A stretch of 64,000 nt of DNA from Edaphocola flava (GTDB lineage Bacteria > Bacteroidota > Bacteroidia > Chitinophagales > Chitinophagaceae): NCBI RefSeq assembly GCF_004118155.1, contig NZ_SAIQ01000001.1, positions 1,364,001 through 1,428,000 of the forward strand. The letters run 5' to 3'. This document shows, piece by piece, positions 1 through 8,568 of the stretch. The notes under the pieces were generated by a model. The model had not been told where the DNA came from and searched no databases. It saw only the letters and a list, made by a program, of their open reading frames with translations. Position 1 is the first letter of the stretch; the number at the start of each line of letters is the position of its first letter. The position numbers and the translations under genes are program-made.

Positions 1-1
1 C

Positions 2-604
2 AATACGAAACAACGCCAGCTGCGTAATTTCGGTATGGCCAATCCTGAAGGATACCGTAAAGCACTGCGCCTGATGAAGATTGCAGAGAAATTTAACCGT
101 CCTATCGTAACCCTGATCGATACTCCGGGAGCCTTTCCTGGTCTGGAAGCAGAGGAGCGCGGACAGGGAGAGGCGATTGCCCGTAACCTGTTTGAAATGA
201 TCAACCTGAAAGTTCCGGTGATCTGTATCATTATCGGTGAAGGTGCATCCGGTGGCGCTTTAGGTATCGGTATCGGCGACAAAGTTGTGATGCTGGAAAA
301 TACCTGGTACACCGTAATTTCTCCGGAAAACTGCTCTACGATCTTGTGGCACAGCTGGGATTTCAAAGTGAAAGCCGCAGAGCAATTGAAATTAACCTCA
401 AAAGATATGTCTTCTTTCGGTCTGGTAGATGACGTGATTGCAGAACCGGAAGGTGGTGCACACAATCAACCGGAAGCAATGGCAGAATCGTTGAAGAAAT
501 ATATCCTGGATACTATCAAGACCCTGTCTAAAATCGCTCCGGAAAAACGTATTGAACAAAGAATTGAGAAATTCTCCAATATGGGCTTCTACGAAGAATT
601 ATAA
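2..604 (+). CDS. accA: Acetyl-CoA carboxylase carboxyltransferase subunit alpha (5'-truncated)
   Basis: This is the C-terminal two thirds of the alpha subunit of the carboxyltransferase half of acetyl-CoA carboxylase. That complex moves carboxyl from carboxybiotin to acetyl-CoA to make malonyl-CoA, the first step of fatty acid synthesis. The reading frame is open from base 2, upstream of the first ATG at 35, and reads [11 protein letters not shown] into [10 protein letters not shown], so the true start lies outside the window. About 201 of the usual ~315 residues are visible. The crotonase-type stretches [12 protein letters not shown] and the helix after WYTVISPE are typical of AccA. It is followed 40 bp downstream by dapA on the same strand. 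Identification is firm. Confidence 0.95.
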   Translation, partial: NTKQRQLRNFGMANPEGYRKALRLMKIAEKFNRPIVTLIDTPGAFPGLEAEERGQGEAIARNLFEMINLKVPVICIIIGEGASGGALGIGIGDKVVMLENTWYTVISPENCSTILWHSWDFKVKAAEQLKLTSKDMSSFGLVDDVIAEPEGGAHNQPEAMAESLKKYILDTIKTLSKIAPEKRIEQRIEKFSNMGFYEEL

Positions 605-644
605 GCATATCCGTTTTAAAAAACCATACCCAATTTATTATTAA

Positions 645-1514
645 ATGATGTTTAAAGGTACAGGTGTAGCATTAGTCACACCTTTTAAAAAAGACCAATC
701 TGTTGATTTTGACGCATTACGCAAACTGGTAGACTTCACTATCGATGGCGGTGTAGATTTCCTGGTAGCCTTAGGTACTACCGCAGAGACACCTACATTG
801 ACCAAGGCAGAGAAGCTGGAAGTATTAGATTGTATCCTGAAACATAATAATAAACGAAAGCCTGTTGTATTAGGCCTGGGTTCCAATAACACACAAGAGC
901 TGCTGGAAAGCCTCAGCCATTACCCGATGCAGGATGTAGACGGTATCCTGAGCGTGGTTCCTTATTATAACAAACCTTCTCAGGAAGGATTGTTCCAGCA
1001 TTTCAGCGCATTGGCAGAAGCAACTGACAAACCGATCATCCTGTACAATGTACCGGGCAGAACGGTTGCCAATATGTTGCCTGCTACTACTTTGCGTCTG
1101 GCCAATAAATACAAACACATCGTTGCGATCAAAGAAGCCAGTGGCAATATGGCGCAATGTATGGAACTGGTGCAAGGTGCGCCCGACCACTTCGCTGTTT
1201 TATCTGGCGATGATAACCTGATCGTGCCACAACTGTCTATCGGTTTCCACGGAGTGATCTCCGTAGCGGCAAACAGCTTCCCGGTAGATTTCTGTGCTAT
1301 GGTGAATGCCGGAATACAAGAAGACTTCGTTACTGCGCGTAAGCTGCACTACAAATTACTGAAGGGTATTGACCTGCTGTTTGCAGAAGGTAATCCGACC
1401 GGTGTAAAATATGTTTTACACAAGTCTGGTCTTATGGAAAACGTATTGCGCCTGCCTTTAATTGCAGCCAGCGAAAGCCTGAGTCAGCAACTGGACCAAT
1501 ATCTCAACGCTTAA
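645..1514 (+). CDS. dapA: 4-hydroxy-tetrahydrodipicolinate synthase
   Basis: This enzyme condenses pyruvate with aspartate semialdehyde in the lysine/diaminopimelate pathway and so feeds peptidoglycan synthesis. The 289-residue protein has the full family length. The TIM-barrel Schiff-base lysine is K163 in VAIKEASGN. The catalytic tyrosine is Y134 in YNVPGRT, with R139 for substrate carboxylate binding, and the GTTAE motif near residue 44 carries the proton-relay threonine. Two adjacent ATGs (645 and 648) could start it; either gives a normal N-terminus. It sits 23 bp before pssA in a tightly packed rightward run of housekeeping genes that is probably co-transcribed. Confidence 0.95.
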   Translation: MMFKGTGVALVTPFKKDQSVDFDALRKLVDFTIDGGVDFLVALGTTAETPTLTKAEKLEVLDCILKHNNKRKPVVLGLGSNNTQELLESLSHYPMQDVDGILSVVPYYNKPSQEGLFQHFSALAEATDKPIILYNVPGRTVANMLPATTLRLANKYKHIVAIKEASGNMAQCMELVQGAPDHFAVLSGDDNLIVPQLSIGFHGVISVAANSFPVDFCAMVNAGIQEDFVTARKLHYKLLKGIDLLFAEGNPTGVKYVLHKSGLMENVLRLPLIAASESLSQQLDQYLNA

Positions 1515-1537
1515 CCCAATCAAGAAGCTTTCTTTAG

Positions 1538-2317
1538 ATGAAGCATTTGCCTAATATCCTTACTTTATGTAACCTGGTTTGCGGCTGTGTCGCCGTTACC
1601 TTTATCCTGGGTGCATATCCCGAACTGAAAACAGTAACAGGGGAAACATTCTTCCCGGTTATGGGGGCACACAAACTGGTGTACGGTAGCATATTTATCT
1701 TGCTGGCCGCACTGTTTGATGTACTGGACGGACTGGCCGCACGTGCCTTAAATGCCCAGTCTCCGATCGGTAAGGACCTGGATTCACTGGCAGATGTAGT
1801 CTCTTTCGGAGTAGCGCCTGCAATGATTGTATACCAGTTATTATGGATGGCCCTGATGTCAGAACCTAAAGCAATGAGCGTAAGTCCGCTGGCTACTCTG
1901 CCTGCTTTCCTGCTGCCTTGCTTCGGTGCCCTGAGACTGGCCCGCTTCAATCAAAACAATAAAGCACAGTCTGCATACTTTAGCGGTATGCCTATCCCGG
2001 CTGCAGGTATTATGGTCGCTTTACTGCCCCTGATCCTGGCTTATGGAGAAGGCAGCATCATCGGCCTGTTCAGCAATAAATGGATGCTGTATGCACTGGT
2101 TGCTCTATTGAGTTTCCTTATGGTGAGCAAAATTAAGTTCTTAAAATGGAAAGCACCGGCACAGGGCATTATCGCCTGGTGGCCGCATATACTCATTGTA
2201 CTGACCGCCGTGATCGGATACTTCATCGTTGGTTATAGTGCATTGCTCCTGGCATTTGCAGTATATATTATTGCCTCTATGCTGTACAAGTATCCAGAAA
2301 ACAAACAATTAGCTTAA
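1538..2317 (+). CDS. pssA: CDP-diacylglycerol--serine O-phosphatidyltransferase
   Basis: This is an integral membrane enzyme of the CDP-alcohol phosphatidyltransferase family. The most likely product is phosphatidylserine, the precursor of phosphatidylethanolamine. The signature DG-x2-AR-x8-G-x3-D-x3-D is complete at about residues 64-86 (DGLAAR, then G, then D and D of LDSLAD). About seven hydrophobic segments cover the rest of the 259 residues. The N-terminus (MKHLPNILTLCNLVCG) is typical of the PssA subgroup rather than PgsA, but substrate choice is by family resemblance only. No phosphatidylserine decarboxylase gene is adjacent. It lies between dapA and purS with short gaps. Confidence 0.88.
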   Translation: MKHLPNILTLCNLVCGCVAVTFILGAYPELKTVTGETFFPVMGAHKLVYGSIFILLAALFDVLDGLAARALNAQSPIGKDLDSLADVVSFGVAPAMIVYQLLWMALMSEPKAMSVSPLATLPAFLLPCFGALRLARFNQNNKAQSAYFSGMPIPAAGIMVALLPLILAYGEGSIIGLFSNKWMLYALVALLSFLMVSKIKFLKWKAPAQGIIAWWPHILIVLTAVIGYFIVGYSALLLAFAVYIIASMLYKYPENKQLA

Positions 2318-2344
2318 TATTTTTATACATATTTTTATTTTATT

Positions 2345-2596
2345 ATGAAATTCACTGCACAAATTACGGTAATGCCTTTAAAAGAATTATTAGACCCTCA
2401 AGGTAAAGCAGTTACTGAGAGCCTGCACAAATTAGGTCTGAGTGGTCTGGATAATGTTAGAGTAGGTAAACACATTACCCTGCAAGTAGAAGCTGCTTCT
2501 GAAGCAGAAGCAAAAGCAAACACTGAAGAAGCATGTAAGAAATTACTGGTAAATGCGGTAATGGAATCTTACGAATATACACTGACTGCAATTTAA
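2345..2596 (+). CDS. purS: Phosphoribosylformylglycinamidine synthase subunit PurS
   Basis: PurS is the small 83-residue subunit that joins PurL and PurQ in the three-part FGAM synthase of purine synthesis, where it is needed for complex assembly and ammonia channelling. The protein has the family's length and pattern: an N-terminal beta strand (KFTAQITVMP), the motif LLDPQGKAV, a central VRVGKHITLQVE strand and a C-terminal helix. Neither purL nor purQ lies next to it, so the three subunit genes are dispersed here. It ends 10 bp before rsmI. Confidence 0.9.
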   Translation: MKFTAQITVMPLKELLDPQGKAVTESLHKLGLSGLDNVRVGKHITLQVEAASEAEAKANTEEACKKLLVNAVMESYEYTLTAI

Positions 2597-2606
2597 TTCG
2601 AACCGG

Positions 2607-3335
2607 ATGAAGTTGTACCTGGTACCCACACCTGTAGGCAATCTCGGCGATATAACCATGAGAGCACTGGAGGTACTGAAAGGAGCCGATGCGATTTTAT
2701 GTGAGGATACCCGTACCAGTGGTAAACTGATGAAACTTTATGAGATTCAGAAGCCACTATACAGCTATCATCAGCATAATGAGCATAAGGTGACTGAGGG
2801 GCTTGTGCAGCAGCTCAAAGCCGGTAAGACCTTTGCGCTGGTCACCGACGCCGGAACACCTGCGATCTCCGATCCGGGCTTCTTCCTCGTCAGAGCTTGT
2901 ATACAGGAAAATATACCGGTTGAATGCCTGCCCGGAGCAACGGCTTTTGTGCCTGCGCTCGCCGTGTCTGGCCTGCCTACAAACCGTTTCTCTTTTGAAG
3001 GGTTTCTGCCTCAGAAAAAGGGCAGAAAAACAATGCTGGAAAAGCTGCAGACGGAAGAGCGCACCATGGTGCTCTACGAATCCCCGCATCGGCTGGTCAA
3101 ATGCCTTGAAGAACTGAAAGCCCATCTGGGCGCAGATCGTCAGGCATCAGTAAGCCGCGAGCTGAGCAAAATGTTTGAAGATACCCGCAGGGGTACGCTG
3201 GAAGAACTGATTGCTTTTTATACACAGCACCCTGCCAAAGGCGAAATCGTAATTGTAGTTGCCGGTAAGCCGGAGAAGGAAAAGAAGGCAAAGTATGCCC
3301 ACCTCGAAGAGGAAGATGAAGACGATGATGAATAG
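2607..3335 (+). CDS. rsmI: 16S rRNA (cytidine(1402)-2'-O)-methyltransferase
   Basis: This is a SAM-dependent tetrapyrrole-methylase-fold enzyme that methylates the ribose of C1402 in the decoding centre of 16S rRNA. The N-terminus MKLYLVPTPVGNLGDIT, the EDTR motif at 33-36, DAGTPAISDPG at 81-91 and LPGATAF near 108-114 are all diagnostic. The C-terminus carries an acidic tail of about 14 residues (from about 229, mainly E and D), which is not part of the catalytic fold. It follows purS by 10 bp and precedes a Skp-like gene. Confidence 0.93.
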   Translation: MKLYLVPTPVGNLGDITMRALEVLKGADAILCEDTRTSGKLMKLYEIQKPLYSYHQHNEHKVTEGLVQQLKAGKTFALVTDAGTPAISDPGFFLVRACIQENIPVECLPGATAFVPALAVSGLPTNRFSFEGFLPQKKGRKTMLEKLQTEERTMVLYESPHRLVKCLEELKAHLGADRQASVSRELSKMFEDTRRGTLEELIAFYTQHPAKGEIVIVVAGKPEKEKKAKYAHLEEEDEDDDE

Positions 3336-3359
3336 TGAAACAATAATAAATCTACTATC

Positions 3360-4019
3360 ATGAATAAAATAAAATGGAGTCTTGGTACAGTAGCGATTGC
3401 ATGCAGCGTATTATTCGCAGCCTGTAACAGAGATCAGAAAAAAGCGGACGCGGCACCAAAAGCCAATACAGAACAAGCTGCAGGAAATAATGCAGGTCTG
3501 AAACTGGCTTATGTAAACGGGGATACCCTGAATGCGAATTACATTTTCCTGAAAGAGCAGAAAGCCGCTTACGAAAAAAAGCAGAATGCCTTTGAAAATG
3601 AAATGCAGCAGAAAGAGAAAGCCCTGCAGGCAGAAGCAATGGCCTTCCAGAAAAAAATTCAGGCAGGAACAATGAGTCAGGCTGAAGGTGAGGCTACACA
3701 AAAGCGCCTTGGTCAGCAGCAGCAGGCTTTAGAGCAGCGCCACCAGACCATTACTGCTCAGCTCATGAAAGAGCAAACAGAAATCCAGGATGAGTTCCAG
3801 AAGCGCTTAGACGCCTTCCTGGAAAAATTCAACAAGGAAAAAAAGTATGATTTCATATTTACTTATTCCAAAGCCGGTGGTCAGATACTGTATGCCAACA
3901 AAGCATTAGATATCACCAAAGAGGTACTGGATGCCATGAATGCAGAGAGCGGTAGTATACCTGCAGAATCCGCTTCAAATAATCCTTTATTAAAAGCCGG
4001 AGCAGATGCTCAAAAATAA
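3360..4019 (+). CDS. OmpH/Skp family lipoprotein
   Basis: This is a predicted periplasmic chaperone-like protein related to Skp/OmpH, which helps outer-membrane proteins reach the membrane. The N-terminus has a positively charged start, a hydrophobic stretch and a lipobox ending at C22 (LFAAC), so it should be lipid-anchored, unlike soluble E. coli Skp. Residues ~50-135 are a long glutamine- and glutamate-rich coiled coil (KEQKAAYEKKQNAFENEMQQ), followed by the family's YDFIFTYSKAGG-type strand and a helix. The last gene of the rightward run; a terminator begins 8 bp after the stop codon. Confidence 0.82.
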   Translation: MNKIKWSLGTVAIACSVLFAACNRDQKKADAAPKANTEQAAGNNAGLKLAYVNGDTLNANYIFLKEQKAAYEKKQNAFENEMQQKEKALQAEAMAFQKKIQAGTMSQAEGEATQKRLGQQQQALEQRHQTITAQLMKEQTEIQDEFQKRLDAFLEKFNKEKKYDFIFTYSKAGGQILYANKALDITKEVLDAMNAESGSIPAESASNNPLLKAGADAQK

Positions 4020-4026
4020 TTTTCAG

Positions 4027-4057
4027 ATCGCCATCCATAAAGGGTGGCGATTTTTTT
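4027..4057 (+). terminator. Rho-independent terminator after the Skp-like gene
   Basis: A 10-bp stem (ATCGCCATCC with GGGTGGCGAT, one G-T pair) has a five-base ATAAA loop and is followed by seven T. It closes the accA-dapA-pssA-purS-rsmI-skp run. Confidence 0.88.
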
Positions 4058-4077
4058 ATCATTCCTTTTTGAAAATC

Positions 4078-4085
4078 TATCTTTG
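4078..4085 (+). promoter_or_regulatory. Bacteroidota -7 box TATCTTTG before the decarboxylase gene
   Basis: TATCTTTG matches the Bacteroidota -7 consensus TAnnTTTG and lies 17 bp before the ATG at 4103, just after a terminator. A good -33 TTG at the right spacing is not seen, so this is a partial promoter match. Confidence 0.5.
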
Positions 4086-4102
4086 CAGCCTAAATAATAA
4101 TA

Positions 4103-5341
4103 ATGAAGTACTGGAAAAAGCTGAGTCATGAGCAACAGGATGCCCGCATCACCGAAGCACTGGCAGAAAATATTGATTATAGTAAAAGAGTATCGCTCGG
4201 TGTACCGGCCTCAAAACTGGACGGACAAGTGTTCTACGATAAAGCCAGCTTCCTTAAAGATGCGCCGCTATTGCGTACAGTAGTACAGAATCCCAATCAT
4301 ATCGGTTGCCATACCCTTACCGATTCAGAACCATTCTTTAACGGTACCCAGGAGATAGAGCGTGAGCTGATCGAAACCCTGGCGGTAGATATGTTTGGCG
4401 CTGAAGTAAACAGCTGTGATGGCTATGTAGCCACCGGCGGTACGGAAGCCAATATCCAGGCCATATGGATGTACCGCAACCTGTTCATGCAGGAATATGA
4501 TGCGCAGCTCTCTGAGATTGCTATTCTGGCCTCCTCTGATACCCACTACTCCGTAGTGAAAGGCTCTAACCTGCTCAGCATTGCTTATTACAGTGTACCG
4601 GTAGATGATCAGACCCGTATTGTCGTTCCGGAATTGCTGGACAGCACCATTCAAAAAGCCATTGCAGCAGGAATCAAGTATGTGATTGTGTTGAACAATA
4701 TGGGCACCACCATGTTCGGCTCTATCGACAATCCCGATGTGTATGCACAATACCTGCAACAATATAATATTCCATTCAAACTGCACCTGGACGGGGCTTT
4801 TGGCGGATTTATATACCCGACTTCCGATCCCGATCATAACCTGAATTTTAAGAACCCTCATGTATCCTCCATTACCCTGGATGCACATAAAATGCTACAG
4901 GCGCCTTACGGTACCGGTATATTCCTGTCCCGTAAAGACCTGATGAAGTATGTCTTCACCAAAGAGGCCAGCTATGTGCATGGTATGGATATCACCCTAT
5001 GCGGCAGCCGTTCGGGTGCCAACGCGATTGCAGTATGGATGATCCTGTATAACTATGGTCCTTACGGATGGCTGGAAAAGATCAATACTTTACTATACCG
5101 TACCGACTGGTGTTGCCAGCAGCTGGATGCCATGAATGTAACTTACTATCGTCATCCTAAAATGAATATCATTACCATTCGTGCAGCACATGTGCCAGTG
5201 GCTATTGCAGAACAGTTCCTGCTGGTGCCGGATAGTCATGGTGATGCCGTAAACTGGTATAAGATTGTGGTGATGGATCACGTACAGATCGAGCACCTGC
5301 AGGAATTTATCGATGCCTTAAAAGCAGCTGAAAAAGGATAA
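4103..5341 (+). CDS. PLP-dependent group II amino acid decarboxylase, substrate unknown
   Basis: This is a 412-residue fold-type I pyridoxal-phosphate enzyme of the histidine/tyrosine/glutamate decarboxylase superfamily. The PLP lysine is K263 in SSITLDAHKM. H148 in SSDTHYS should stack on the cofactor and D230 in HLDGAFGG should contact the pyridine nitrogen. The ATGGTEAN stretch at 110-117 binds phosphate. The active-site set is complete, so it is probably active. The substrate cannot be told from the sequence: aromatic or acidic amino acids are both possible. It is followed after 1 bp by a HAD phosphatase gene, so the two are probably co-expressed. Confidence 0.82.
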   Translation: MKYWKKLSHEQQDARITEALAENIDYSKRVSLGVPASKLDGQVFYDKASFLKDAPLLRTVVQNPNHIGCHTLTDSEPFFNGTQEIERELIETLAVDMFGAEVNSCDGYVATGGTEANIQAIWMYRNLFMQEYDAQLSEIAILASSDTHYSVVKGSNLLSIAYYSVPVDDQTRIVVPELLDSTIQKAIAAGIKYVIVLNNMGTTMFGSIDNPDVYAQYLQQYNIPFKLHLDGAFGGFIYPTSDPDHNLNFKNPHVSSITLDAHKMLQAPYGTGIFLSRKDLMKYVFTKEASYVHGMDITLCGSRSGANAIAVWMILYNYGPYGWLEKINTLLYRTDWCCQQLDAMNVTYYRHPKMNIITIRAAHVPVAIAEQFLLVPDSHGDAVNWYKIVVMDHVQIEHLQEFIDALKAAEKG

Positions 5342-5342
5342 T

Positions 5343-5969
5343 ATGGAAAATATTAAACACATTATATTCGACCTGGGCGGCGTGCTCATCAATATCGATT
5401 ATAACCGTACTGCCGAAGCTTTTAAAGCCTTAGGCGTTACTGACTTTGATGATCGCTATTCACAGGCCGCACAGACCGATCTTTTTTCCGATTTTGAAAC
5501 CGGTAAGATAGATGAGGCCGAATTTGTAAAGGCCTTACAGGAATGGACAGGCACACACATCAGCCACCAGCAGATACTGGATGCCTGGAATGAGATGCTG
5601 CTGGACATTCCGCTGCGCAGGCTACAGATATTGCAGCAACTGCAGTTGCATTATGATATAGTATTATTAAGCAATACCAACGAAACGCATGAGCGTGCTT
5701 TCAATAAAATATTGAAGGAAGTCTGTGGTTTTGATAACCTCGGCGTATTCTTTGATAAAGTATTTTACAGCCATCGCATTGGTATGCGTAAACCGAATGC
5801 AGATATCTTCCAGCATGTTCTGGATTATACCGGCTTCGACCCGGCGCATACTTTATTCCTGGACGACAGCTTCCAGCATATAGAAGGGGCCCGCGCAGCG
5901 GGGATCCAGACAATATGGATGGAACCGGGTATGACGATGGAAGAAACCATATTCCGCCCCAAACAATAA
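5343..5969 (+). CDS. HAD superfamily (subfamily IA) phosphatase, YihX-like
   Basis: This is a 208-residue haloacid-dehalogenase-type hydrolase. The nucleophile is D10 in HIIFDLGGVLIN. Motif II is S110 in LLSNTN, motif III is K150 in MRKPNADIF, and motif IV is the acidic pair D174-D175 in LFLDDS. The second aspartate of the usual DxD is a glycine (D-L-G). The same replacement occurs in the YihX sugar-phosphatase group, so a sugar or nucleotide phosphate substrate is plausible but not shown. Its cap domain is the small helical type. The gene begins 1 bp after the decarboxylase, and its end overlaps the possible upstream start of meaB. Confidence 0.8.
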   Translation: MENIKHIIFDLGGVLINIDYNRTAEAFKALGVTDFDDRYSQAAQTDLFSDFETGKIDEAEFVKALQEWTGTHISHQQILDAWNEMLLDIPLRRLQILQQLQLHYDIVLLSNTNETHERAFNKILKEVCGFDNLGVFFDKVFYSHRIGMRKPNADIFQHVLDYTGFDPAHTLFLDDSFQHIEGARAAGIQTIWMEPGMTMEETIFRPKQ

Positions 5970-6988
5970 GTACTATATTTGTTCTGCATACCAACATCTT
6001 GAGACGCGCATTACCCGACATACACGTATTAAAAGAAGGCATACTGGCAGGCGATATCGCCCTGCTCAGCCGTGCTATTACCCTCGTCGAGTCAACTAAC
6101 CCACAGCACCAGGTGCTGGCGGCACAGCTGATCGATGAGATACTGCCGTATTCCGGAAAATCGCTGCGCATAGGCATCACCGGTGTGCCAGGTGTAGGTA
6201 AGAGTACCTTCATCGAATCTTTTGGAATGCATCTGATCGCCGAAGGCCGGAAGCTTGCCGTACTGGCCATCGATCCCAGCAGCAATATAAGCAAAGGAAG
6301 TATACTCGGGGATAAGACCCGTATGGAGCAACTCTCGGTGCATCCTCATGCATATATACGCCCTTCATCGGCCAGTGGCAGTCTCGGAGGGGTAACCTAT
6401 AAAACGCGGGAAACAACACTGCTTTGTGAAGCCGCAGGCTTTGATACCATTATTGTAGAAACAGTAGGGGTAGGCCAGAGCGAGACCGAAGTAAGCCAGA
6501 TCACCGACTTCTTTCTCCTGCTGATGCTGGCCGGTGCCGGAGATGAATTGCAGGGCATCAAAAGAGGCATCATGGAAATGGCCGATGGAATGGTCATCAC
6601 TAAAGCAGATGGAGACAATATACATAAGGCCAAAGCCGCCCGCAGTGAGTATGCCAGAGCCTTACACTTTATGCCACCCAATGCCTCGGGTTGGATACCG
6701 GAAGTGAAAATCTGCTCCTCGTACGAAAATGCCGGAATTGCGGAAGTGGCAGCCATGATCGATAAATTTCATCATCACCAGGTTTCCAATGGCCATTTTG
6801 AACAAAAGCGCAGCAACCAGAACCTGTTTGCCTTTCGTCAGTTACTGAATGAGGGACTGTTTCGCCGCCTGCTGGCACAGCATGGGGTGCAGGACCATAT
6901 TCATCAACTGGAGGCCCGCGTACTTAATCATACCCTCAGCCCCTATACCGCAGTACACCAGGTATTGCAGCATCTTTCCCTCGGTTAG
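5915..6988 (+). CDS. meaB: MeaB-type GTPase, methylmalonyl-CoA mutase chaperone
   Basis: This is a G3E-family GTPase that guards cobalamin loading and reactivation of methylmalonyl-CoA mutase. From the ATG at 5915 it has 357 residues, with the P-loop GITGVPGVGKST at about 87-98. IDPSS, ETVGVGQSE and ITKADGDN supply the other G motifs, and a C-terminal dimerisation region follows. The ATG at 5915 overlaps the preceding gene by 55 bp. A TTG at 5999 (LRRALPDIHVLK) would give about 329 residues, nearer the family norm, so the start is uncertain. No mutase gene is in the window. Confidence 0.87.
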   Translation: MDGTGYDDGRNHIPPQTISTIFVLHTNILRRALPDIHVLKEGILAGDIALLSRAITLVESTNPQHQVLAAQLIDEILPYSGKSLRIGITGVPGVGKSTFIESFGMHLIAEGRKLAVLAIDPSSNISKGSILGDKTRMEQLSVHPHAYIRPSSASGSLGGVTYKTRETTLLCEAAGFDTIIVETVGVGQSETEVSQITDFFLLLMLAGAGDELQGIKRGIMEMADGMVITKADGDNIHKAKAARSEYARALHFMPPNASGWIPEVKICSSYENAGIAEVAAMIDKFHHHQVSNGHFEQKRSNQNLFAFRQLLNEGLFRRLLAQHGVQDHIHQLEARVLNHTLSPYTAVHQVLQHLSLG

Positions 6989-7009
6989 TCTTTACGATTA
7001 TTTTATCGC

Positions 7010-7037
7010 TTGGTCAGCACGATATGTTTTATCTTTG
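7010..7037 (+). promoter_or_regulatory. Candidate promoter for queE (TTG and TATCTTTG)
   Basis: TATCTTTG at 7030-7037 matches the Bacteroidota -7 box and lies 20 bp before the queE start. A TTG lies 17 bp upstream of it, slightly shorter than the usual 19-21 bp spacing. Confidence 0.5.
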
Positions 7038-7057
7038 CGCACAAGTTTTAATGAATT

Positions 7058-7681
7058 ATGTCTGTTGCAACCGATTATTTAGCCGTTCAATACCCAGTAA
7101 TGGAGCACTTCTACACCCTGCAGGGTGAGGGAGCCTATGCGGGGCATGCCGCTTATTTTATTCGCCTTGGAGGATGTGATGTTGGCTGTGTGTGGTGCGA
7201 CGTAAAAGAAAGCTGGGACGCTGATGTGCATCCTAAAATGAGCGTAGCAGCAATCGTAGCAGCGGCAAGTGCATACCCGGGCCGTATCGCCGTTATTACC
7301 GGTGGTGAACCCTCCATGTATGATCTGGCCCCCTTAACTACTGGTCTTAAAGCCGCTGGTTTCAGAACACATATCGAAACCTCTGCCTCATCTCCTTTAA
7401 GCGGAGATTTTGACTGGGTTACTTTATCGCCTAAAAAATTCAAAGCACCATTGCCGGAGAATATGTCCTGGGCTCATGAACTGAAAATTGTAGTCTTTAA
7501 TAAACATGATTTTCAATGGGCAGAAACCTATGCCGCACTGGTACCGGAATCCTGTAAGCTGTACCTGCAAACGGAATGGGATAAAAGAGAGCAAATGACC
7601 CCGGAAATCCTGGAATATATTCGCCAGCATCCGCAATGGTCCCTATCTTTACAAACACACAAATACTTAAACATACCTTAG
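7058..7681 (+). CDS. queE: 7-carboxy-7-deazaguanine synthase
   Basis: This is a radical SAM enzyme that contracts the ring of carboxy-tetrahydropterin to make CDG, an intermediate of queuosine and other 7-deazaguanines. The iron-sulfur cluster ligands are C40, C44 and C47 in GGCDVGCVWCDVKESWD. This CX3CX2C spacing is the normal radical-SAM pattern. The N-terminal FYTLQGEGAYAG and the central ITGGEPSMYDL are characteristic of QueE. At 207 residues it is full length. No queC, queD or queF gene is nearby. uppP starts 4 bp downstream and is probably co-transcribed. Confidence 0.92.
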   Translation: MSVATDYLAVQYPVMEHFYTLQGEGAYAGHAAYFIRLGGCDVGCVWCDVKESWDADVHPKMSVAAIVAAASAYPGRIAVITGGEPSMYDLAPLTTGLKAAGFRTHIETSASSPLSGDFDWVTLSPKKFKAPLPENMSWAHELKIVVFNKHDFQWAETYAALVPESCKLYLQTEWDKREQMTPEILEYIRQHPQWSLSLQTHKYLNIP

Positions 7682-7685
7682 TTTT

Positions 7686-8480
7686 ATGAATTATCTGCAG
7701 GCCATTATCCTGGCGATCATCGAAGGACTGACCGAGTTTTTACCGGTATCTTCAACAGGACATATGATCATTGCCAGCTCCATAATGGGATTACAGCCTA
7801 CGGCATTTACCAAACTGTTCCTGATCGTTATACAGTTGGGTACGATCCTTTCCGTACTGGCCTTATATTACAAGCGTTTCTTCCGTTCGGTATCTTTTTA
7901 CATCAAGCTGATTGTAGCGGCGATACCAGCCTCTATACTGGGTGTATTGCTGAATGATCAGATAGACCAATGGCTGGAAAGCCCTACCATGGTGGCGGTA
8001 ATGCTGGTACTGGGCGGTATTATATTGCTGTTTGTAGATAAATGGTTCAATAAACCGGTCATTGAAGATTCAGATAATATCTCTTATAAGCAAGCATTCA
8101 TCATAGGTGTATACCAGTGTCTGGCCCTGATTCCAGGTACCTCACGTTCTGCCAGCACTATTGTAGGTGCCATGACGCAGAAGCTGACCCGTAAAGCAGC
8201 CGCAGAGTTTTCTTTCTTCCTGGCCCTGCCTATGATGTTCGGCGCCTCGCTGATCAAAATGCTGAAATTCTTTAAAGAAGGCAATACCTTCACTCCGGAA
8301 GAGATCAAGCTGCTTGTTGTAGGTAATGTAGTCGGATTTGTGGTGGCGATTATTGCCATCAAAGGCTTTATCAGCCTGCTTACCCGTCACGGTTTTAAAG
8401 CCTTTGGCTGGTACCGCATCATCCTCGGACTGGCTATCCTGATCCTGATCTTCAGTGGTCATGAATTGAACATTCTTTAA
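7686..8480 (+). CDS. uppP: Undecaprenyl-diphosphatase (UppP/BacA)
   Basis: This is an integral membrane phosphatase that recycles undecaprenyl pyrophosphate to the monophosphate lipid carrier used for peptidoglycan and surface glycan synthesis. Both catalytic motifs are intact: EGLTEFLPVSSTGH at 13-26 and PGTSRSAS at 150-157, where R154 contacts the phosphate. Several hydrophobic segments fill the 264 residues, the normal length. The family also gives basal bacitracin tolerance. It starts 4 bp after queE and is followed by a terminator. Confidence 0.94.
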   Translation: MNYLQAIILAIIEGLTEFLPVSSTGHMIIASSIMGLQPTAFTKLFLIVIQLGTILSVLALYYKRFFRSVSFYIKLIVAAIPASILGVLLNDQIDQWLESPTMVAVMLVLGGIILLFVDKWFNKPVIEDSDNISYKQAFIIGVYQCLALIPGTSRSASTIVGAMTQKLTRKAAAEFSFFLALPMMFGASLIKMLKFFKEGNTFTPEEIKLLVVGNVVGFVVAIIAIKGFISLLTRHGFKAFGWYRIILGLAILILIFSGHELNIL

Positions 8481-8501
8481 AACGTATAAAAATATTTTCA
8501 G

Positions 8502-8537
8502 AAAAAAGGTTTCCATTCTTTATGGAAATCTTTTTTT
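8502..8537 (+). terminator. Terminator after uppP
   Basis: The inverted repeat AAAAAAGGTTTCCAT / ATGGAAATCTTTTTT has one G-T pair and a loop of about five bases, and ends in seven T. It separates uppP from the VIT-domain gene. Confidence 0.85.
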
Positions 8538-8568
8538 ATGTACATCTTAGGAGTATAAATCCTATTGT

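Noticed and set aside
1534-1950. Antisense ORF opposite pssA and similar ORFs opposite dapA and meaB
   Set aside because: All are shadows of clearly identified genes on the other strand.
5915-5998. Certain choice of the ATG at 5915 for meaB
   Set aside because: It overlaps the HAD gene by 55 bp and adds residues not typical of the family, while a TTG at 5999 is also possible; left as uncertain in the entry.
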